Assembly (NCBI RefSeq): GCF_011386835.1
Contig: NC_088797.1
Location: forward strand, 91,026,264 to 91,090,263
Direction: 5' to 3'
Length of the DNA stretch: 64,000 nucleotides
Source of the DNA: Chrysemys picta bellii
Lineage: Eukaryota; Chordata; Testudines; Emydidae
Below are positions 56,816 through 64,000 of this stretch, one piece after another. The position numbers and the translations under genes are program-made. Numbering within the stretch: the first letter of the stretch is position 1; each line of letters opens with the position of its first letter. The notes beneath the pieces were generated by a model. It worked only from the letters and a program-made list of their open reading frames with translations, was not told where the DNA came from and did no database searches.

Positions 56816-57632
56816 TGTCATAACTATAAAGGGAAGGGTAATAGCTGTCCTGTGTACAGTACTATAAAACCCCTCCTGGCCAGAGACTCCAAAATACTTT
56901 TCCCTGTAAAGGGTTAAGAAGCTCAGGTAACCTGGCTGGCATCTGACCTAAAGGACCAATAAGGGGACAAGATACTTTCAAATCTTGGGGGGGGGGGGAG
57001 GCTTTTGTTTGTGTTCTTTGTTTGGGAGTGTGTTCGTTCTCGGGACTGAGAGGGACCAGACATCAATCCAGGTTCTCCACATCTTTCTAAACAAGTCTCT
57101 CCTATTTCAAACTTGTAAGTAAATAGCCAGGCAAGGCGTGTTAGTTTTCCTTTGTTTTTCTCAACTTGTAAATGTACCTTTTACTAGAGTGTTTATCTTT
57201 GTTTGCTGTACTTTGAACCTGAGACTAGAGGGGAGTCCTCTGAGCTCTTTAAGTTTGATTACCCTGTAAGGTTAATTTCCATACTGATTTTACAGAGATG
57301 ATTTTTACCTTTTTCTTTAATTAAAAACCTTCTTTTAAGAACCTGATTGATTTTTCCTTGTTTTAGATCCAAAGGGGTTTGGATCTTGATTCACCAGGAG
57401 TTGGTGGGAGGAAGGAGGGGGAATGGTTAATTTCCCCTTGTTTTAAGATCCAAGGGGTTTGGATTTGTTTTCACCAGGGATTTGGTGAAGGTTTTTCAAG
57501 GTTTCCCAGGAAGGGAATCCCTTGAAATGGTGGCAGCCGAACCAGAGCTAAGCTGGTAGTTAAGCTTAGAAGTTTTCATGCAGGCCCCTACATTTGTACC
57601 CTAAAGTTCAAAGTGGGGATCCAGCCTTGACA
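56816..57632 (+). mobile_element. Solo LTR of an endogenous retrovirus
   Basis: Starts TGTCATAACTATAAAGGGAA and ends CCAGCCTTGACA, so it has TG...CA ends within the short inverted repeat TGTCA/TGACA. GCTTC precedes (56811-56815) and follows (57633-57637) it, an exact 5-bp duplication. A TATAAA lies near 56863, and an AT-rich AATTAAA region near 57316 may serve polyadenylation. Length is 817 bp. There is no internal retroviral coding sequence on either side, so the provirus was lost by LTR-LTR recombination. A G run (56987-56998) lies inside. Confidence 0.93.
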
Positions 57633-57637
57633 GCTTC

Positions 57638-60600
57638 TATAAAGTCAGGAGGCTGGCAATAATGTAGAGCTAGGCTGTTGTAATATTATGGTGGTTGATT
57701 ATTCTTTATTTTTATTGTCACATTCAGCATCACAGAGGGGAAATATACTTACCTTTTGGGACCAATGCTATTTCTGCCCTTTTGGGGGTTTTTTTGGTTC
57801 CATATTCTCTTTTCTCTGTTTCTTTCTTGTAATTTTCTTTGTGACAGCATTCTTCCCTTTTCATTGCCATCCCTTCAGCAACTCCCAGTCTCCCCGGTCC
57901 CTATCAATGGGCTTGACTCCACCCCTTTTCCTATTCCAACTATTGAGAAAATCAGTGAAAGGAGAACAAGTAGGAAATTTGATTCATGTTAACGGAAGAT
58001 TTCAAAATATATCCTGTAACTCAAATTTCTTCAAATGGTTGTAGTTGTGTACAAAGTAGTACGATTTACAGTTAAAGAAGAATATTCCTACTAGTATATA
58101 AAACTGTGGTGCACAGTATAGCTTTTTGGAATCAGTGGCAATGTAAAATGTATCTTTTGTGTGTTATAAAACATTACTGAATGTATTTCTATAAATTCTG
58201 TTTGACAGACATGCATTTGTCTCCACAATTCAGCCATTTCCCCCCATACACTAATATATCTGTTTTTCTTTCTATCCATCTGTTTCTCTCTCCTCCTAGT
58301 CAGTATTTCCAAATCAAATTTTGCTCTTACCATCTATTGGTGTAACTAATTACACAATTTGGCCATCCCTTACTAACCTATCACATTGTATACACTTTTG
58401 TTTTTAGAATTACTATAATTTCATTTTGCAATATAAGAAGTCAGATTTGATTACAGTGAAAAGTGAACAGTCATGTCACAGGAGCATATCTACAATTGTT
58501 CAGTATGGGATACATTTTATAGCTTCTTTAATTCAATGTAGAATGGGACTTTATATGCAAAAGGATTTTTGATCAAACCTACTTGATTCAGCAGAAATTT
58601 GATGACTAACAAGGAGATGATAGAATTTGCAGTATATAAAATTTACAAAGCATTTAAAATATGTAACTTAGTTCATATATATCTTTTGGTAGATTAAAGG
58701 TGAGGAGCCTACAATTGTCATAATATGATCTAATAGTGCATAGCTTTGTGCATACATAGCATGTCTGAATGCCACTCAACGTTCTTATTAGTTGAAATTC
58801 TTTCCTTCAGACATTTTGTTCAACAATGTACTTGTGCCAATACAAGTCCAAAGGTCAATCTTATTAGAATATATTCATCACTATCTGTCTGCTTCAACTG
58901 TAAAGTCTTATAAGGTATGTATTGCAGGGAATAAAATGTGCTCTTAATACAATAAGATGGAAGAATAATGCATTTGTTTCCAAATACACAGAGAAGCTCA
59001 GAAACCTGATTTTCCCCCCCACCCCAAACTTCTATTGTAGTAATGACTGTTGCAGATCATTGCAGTGTAGTACCAAAGACTGAAATTCAGATGCCTGATA
59101 AACACTTCTCAAAGAGAAACCAAATGTGAAAATAATTTTAAGCAGTCTTTTATAGAGTATTAACTTCATGGTGAAGAGACAGGGTATATCTGAAGTTAAG
59201 AGCTCACAATGAAAGAGGAACTGCAGTTTGCTTCTTGTACTATACTTTAACCTTGAACTTCTTACAAATCCTGGCACTGATTTGTGGTGCTCTGTATAAA
59301 GATTTGTCAGTACATCCATTATAAGCATCATTTGAGTATTTTGCCTTAAATTAGAAGAAAAATAAAGAAACAATTATAAAAAAAAAAAACGGAGTGATTG
59401 ACTTTTTAAAAAAATTTATTTGATGCATTCTTATTAAATGTATGTGTATATTTTCCTACTTAAATCATCAATTCTGTCCCAAAATTCCATATTAATGTAA
59501 TAGGTTAGTTGCCTTTCACCTAAAGATATTCAGAATTCAGTTTCTCTTAGATATGAAATTAAAATAAATTGTGTTTCCACCTGATTCTTAGTGGACTTTT
59601 GCCCAGCTTCAGATAGTAGTATGCCTCATTGTTTAGATTACTAAATAAAATGGATGTAAATAGTATTGCACCCTGTTATCATATTGTAGATATCATTTCT
59701 ACTTTCCCCAGCATCTTAGAATATCTTCACCTTTCAGTAATTTTACTAAAAGCTAACTTACATTTGAGCTGAATATGAACACATTTTAAGTGTAAACATT
59801 TAAACACTATGGCATTTACATATGGGAGGCAACATTCTGCTATCAACTGAACCAATGGCAAAATTGGGGGGGGGGGGTGGAGAAAACAGTGATATTCTTT
59901 CAAGGTCTATCCATTTGAAAATAGTGTTTTCATTGGGCTTGGCTCCCCCTGGGTAGGGGCTGTATGCACTTATTGGCTCTGCTGGTTTCCTTAGTTCCCT
60001 TAGGTGGCGCTTGAATGCACTCTGGTTTCTGTACCTGCTATCTGCTTGTTGATGGCAAAGGCTCATAATGGGGGGGGGGAGGGAAGACAGGAAATGCTCA
60101 TTGCACCAAGGTGAGGTGTCTGTCATGGTAGTTTGTGCACATTTTTGTAATACAATCCTCTTTCTTCTTCATAGGGTTTGATCAGCAATGAAATGGCTAA
60201 ATAGTGACGTTTAAATTATCATTGTTAGGCATCTGACAATGTACTGGAAAAATGAGTCTGAAGCAATAGTGCTGAAAGGTCTGAACTATCTGCAAACACA
60301 GGCAGACTTTACTGTTTTGTTTATACTTGGTTCATATTTAGAAAGTTTTATTCAGGGCTCTGAGGGCTTAGGGACATAGTATTTTTCAATTATAGCTTAA
60401 GTTTTGGCAGAAAGAAAAAAATCTTCCTCTCACAGAAAACAAGAAAACTAATCCAGGTTACTAAGCTACCTTGAGATGGTCCATTTCAAGCCCTGAATTT
60501 ATACCTCTTGATTTCAACAAAAATAAAGGTCAGTTATGTAAGGGAGAATGATTCCAAACTTGGCTTCCTACATCTGAATCCATGCCCCTATCAGGACAGA

Positions 60601-61959
60601 ATCACCAGTAGAAGGTCAGTGGGAACAGTGAAAGTTAGCCAAACTCTGTGGAGGTTGTAAAACATGCTGTCAATTAATTTGTTAATGATATGGGCAGGGC
60701 ATAAATTTGTGGTCCAGATGCAGCTGTGGTCTTTGCACATATGTAGTTACATACAACTAAAAACACATGGCTGAGATTTGTTTCTTTAAAAAAAAAAATC
60801 TGATCTCTTCCACATTCTGGATGCTATGGTCCTAACTCCCCCACCCCCTTTCATTTTGTAGGTTTGTGGACTGTTTTGTAAGTTTAGGGAATATAGAGTG
60901 CAATAGTAGTCTTCCAGTCACTGGTCTATTCATGATTCAGTGCACTACAGCAGGAAACACGCAATTGGTAGGCATGGGAGGGCCTTTGAAAATTTCACAT
61001 GACAAAAATTCATGAATTTGTTTCACACAGATTTCTAATACTCAACATTATATTTTCCACAAAACTTTAAAGTCACGTGTATATATGGAGACCAGCTTCT
61101 GAAATCTACATTTGCTGTCATACTTCACACATCTGAAATTTCATACAGAAGTATCATTGGCCTAGGAAGGAACAGATACAATTGTTCACACACCCTAGCT
61201 CTTTCAGGGCAAAAGTAGCCAAGGATGAAAGTGCTTTCACTTCTATACCTAGCCTTTCACCTCTAAACTAGAGCAGAAGATCAAATTGAGGCAATAAGGT
61301 GTTGGCAATTTCAAGGAAGGGGAACAAATGCTAGATCTTTCTTTGGAGGAGGGGAATGCAATGGACCAGAGATGTAATCGACTTTCTTTTGGTGCTTGTC
61401 TAACACAATATGATAGGTCTTGAGCAGGCTATGGAGTATTATGAGCACTAGTCATTCACTAAGAAACACAGGTTCATCCTGCTGTTGTGCAGCTGGAGGA
61501 CAACGTTTTTTTTTTTCAGGTGGTAATGCAGGTAACTAGTGTGTCATGAGGTGGTAGTCATGAAAGAGGGCACTTTGCTCGCTCCATCACCAGGCAGCTC
61601 CTCTGATAGTATTACAACTGGTACATTAGGATGGACTGCTAGCTCTTCATGGTTTTGGGGCTTTTGTGTAGTTTCCTCAGTTGTTGGAAATGGCAAATGC
61701 CCTGCCAATGCCTTTTGTCTTTGGCATGCAGAGACCCCACTTTTCATTATGTAAGTGTTGCATTTAGTGTACTTCCATCACTAGAAACACATCATGATAT
61801 CAAAATTGCATCTTGGTTTTTTTTACAGAAACATGAACGATGCAGAGGGAGATTTCAAATACCATGCCCAACATGGAATACTAGGGATATCTTTCAGCTA
61901 GAAGTCTTGCCATCAAATACATAGGAATTCAGCCTCTTCCCCTCAAGCCACTATTTTCA
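57638..61959. other. Unassigned AT-rich sequence
   Basis: About 4.3 kb without recognised genes or repeats. A 12-base G run is at 59866-59877 and a second shorter one near 60070. Short open frames lack domain signatures. Confidence 0.4.
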
Positions 61960-62552
61960 CAATTATCGCCTGTGGGCCGCTTCCAGCCTGTCAGACGTTT
62001 TTATCCAGCCCTCGAGCTCCCACCGGGGAGCGGGATTGGGGGGTTGTCCTGATCCAGTGCTCCAGCTGGGGAGCGGGGCTGGGGGTCTGCCCTACTCCAC
62101 CCGCCCAGCACTCCCCAGCCCCCAACTCACAATTCTACCATCTTCCGGCACACACAGAGCCACACTGTGCAGGCACAACTTCACCGTGCTGTTTTGGGGA
62201 TTGGAACCCTGCCTCTACATGGCTGCATGCCAGTCCCCTCCTGGTCTCCTACAGCCCCACCCTCGAGAGCCTAGGAGCTGCGCTTGTCCCAGCTAGGGTG
62301 CCTCCACCTGTGGCAGCCGCCCTGGTGTCACTGCCAGCAGGGCCCCTAGGAGTCCCCAATATCACGCCTGTAAGAGCCCCTCCATGCCACACCCCATGAG
62401 TCCCCCCACTCCTCCCACCTTGGTAACATCCTTTTATAGAGCCCCCAATGCTACACCCCATAAAGTCCCCTTCCCCACCAGGCATTCATGGCCTGCCATA
62501 CGATTTCCATACCCAGATGCATCTCTCAGGCCAAAAAGTTTGCCCACCCCTG
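61960..62552 (-). mobile_element. Non-autonomous hAT-like element, left end decayed
   Basis: Ends 'aaaaagtttgcccacccctg', matching the right terminus AGTTTGCCCACCCCTG of the element at 26346-27068. The left part begins near 'gcctgtgggccgcttccagc ctgtcagacg' and continues through 'gctccagctggggagcgggg' and 'gccctactccacccgcccag', CG-rich interior text of that turtle hAT group. The left terminal repeat is unrecognisable and no duplication was found. Confidence 0.7.
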
Positions 62553-63919
62553 ACCTCCCAAGTGGATGCTCACCTTTTCAGAGAAACATTTTGCAGCATG
62601 ATTTTTCTGGCAGTGACCCTTTAAATTTGGCAAAGACAAATGTCTACATCCCTAAAGGTGACCAGTAGGCAGCTGTCTCCCTCCCTTTCAATTGGTTTGG
62701 TGTGTCTATTACATGTTCCTTTGCCTTATCATTGAAAAGGATGGCGCATCCTCACACAGCCCCTTCTTTTGCCAAAGAGTAGTGTCTACTCACCTTCCTG
62801 ACCACACAGAGCAGGCTCAGTCAATCAGGAAACCAGAGCCACTACTTCATTACTAATCACAACCAATAAATCATCTGGGCATTCAAAAAACTGATGTGGA
62901 AAGTATGTTATAGTATTATGAAATTATCCTCTAACAAAGACACTTCTAAATGAAATTTCCAAGTAACACAATTTTGTGATGGGGCTGTGTATTTTTCTTT
63001 CCACTAAATATATAAATATTTATAATAAAGAAACTAGCTTCAAATAACCAAGCTCACAAAATGTACCCAAACATGCAATGCCTAGGTACATACAAACTGC
63101 TCCTCTGACTGGTTTCTTACAGCTTCTAAAACATAGAACACAATGAGTGCCACAAGAGTTCTCAAGGTAGTTTAAAGGGATACTACCCTATTCCTTCTAA
63201 ACATAAATGTTTCACCCAAGCCTTGTTAAGAAGCATAATTGGATGAATTAAAACCCTGATTCTAGCTTGAGGTTTTTTAAAGTGTGGCTATGCTTAAAAA
63301 CTGGGAGCTGTTTTTTGTTTGGTATTCGAACCGCCTCCTTCAAGAATGTGTGCTCAATAATATTTTTCAACTGTTGCTAGTGTTGTTATGGATAATGCAA
63401 AAGCCTTACTGCCACAAAGCCTGGAGAGAGACCTACCTTAATCAAACGTACCCTGTTTTATTACTGCAGAATTAGAGGAGGTGGAGCCATTGCTGTATGA
63501 GCTAGAGTAAAAGATTTATTTAGCTATCGCAGTGGCACTGCTAAATAGATGATGGTACCAACTGAAGTGTACAGTACTGTCTGTTTTATAATTCCAGGGA
63601 GTTGCCAATTATTCATAGGGATTGATTGATAAGGTTTACTCTGATTTCTCCTTTTGAAGGCGGTGTTGTGCAGCAAAGCAAGTTACCTTTCAGTTCAATT
63701 TTTTTCACTTTAGCCAATACTAAACAGACCTCAGAAGTAGCACATTTTTAAAGTTGATGAGTCGAGTGTTGCCTTGCAGACACTTCTGCTTGTTCGTTTG
63801 TAAGCTGAATATGTGCCTTATAAAGATTACATGATATTACAATCAGGCTGATAATTGATAGGTTGTATTTTTGTTTGTTTGTTTGAGTATATTTTGTGCA
63901 TATGTACAGAATGCTATAA
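62553..63919. other. Unassigned AT-rich sequence
   Basis: Nothing recognised. Confidence 0.35.
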
Positions 63920-63920
63920 G

Positions 63921-63957
63921 GTGTGTGTGTGTGTGTGTGTCTCTCTCTCTCTCTCTC
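63921..63957 (+). repeat. (GT)n(CT)n compound microsatellite
   Basis: Ten GT units (63921-63940) run directly into about eight CT units (63941-63957). Confidence 0.97.
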
Positions 63958-64000
63958 CCCCTTTATTGAAGAGGGGGGGAAAGGGGGGGGCCTTATCACA

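Noticed and set aside
63921..63957. CRISPR-like or satellite array.
   Set aside because: Simple GT/CT microsatellite; no spaced repeats.

Overview
The window looks like a piece of an amniote nuclear genome, almost certainly a turtle (Testudines). The evidence is the repeat assemblage: CR1 non-LTR retrotransposons, tRNA-headed SINEs whose 3' tails match CR1, Penelope-like elements, old MIR-type SINEs, hAT elements with 8-bp target-site duplications, palindromic MITEs and a solo endogenous-retrovirus LTR. No prokaryotic gene organisation is present. I recognised no host protein-coding exon, so the window is probably intergenic or intronic. Species-level assignment is not possible from the sequence alone.

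Layout. 1-1232: antisense CR1 reverse-transcriptase remnant. 1.2-6.8 kb: AT-rich unique or decayed sequence. 6.8-9.0 kb: an LTR-like repeat interrupted by a Penelope-like element with an open GIY-YIG endonuclease frame. 10.9-12.65 kb: second antisense CR1 with its 3' terminus. 12.65-15.9 kb: repeat-poor. 16.1-16.4 kb: tail of an RTE-like LINE. 17.7-19.1 kb: second Penelope-like family. 21.6-23.0 kb: two SINEs and a sense CR1. 26.0-28.6 kb: decayed RTE-like LINE split by a hAT element (16-bp TIRs, 8-bp TSD), followed directly by two Penelope tails in inverted orientation. 31.1-33.3 kb: a CpG-rich element made of four successive hairpins, a SINE and a cluster of palindromes, one about 440 bp long. 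40.6-42.8 kb: the only long intact reading frame, 475 codons. 43.1-44.7 kb: CR1, MIR and MITE remnants. 46.5-47.4 kb: second hAT family. 56.2-57.6 kb: CR1 tail and solo LTR. 62.0-62.55 kb: decayed hAT. The rest is unassigned AT-rich sequence.

The standout is the ORF at 41082-42509. It is uninterrupted in a region where every other long coding frame is broken. It encodes a ZAD-like four-cysteine N-terminus, an acidic linker and a C-terminal region with spaced Asp/Asp/Cys-Cys-His/Glu landmarks resembling an RNase-H-fold transposase. From memory of a widespread family of uncharacterised repeat-encoded proteins, it seems to lack a block of the C-terminal domain, in frame. Upstream lie four copies of a TGATGCAAT/ATTGCATCA-type motif spaced 20, 21 and 31 bp apart (near-integral helical turns), and an imperfect 35-bp inverted repeat brackets the whole unit. 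It could be a non-autonomous or domesticated transposon gene with its own promoter. All family assignments rest on recall and by-eye comparison; no database search was run.
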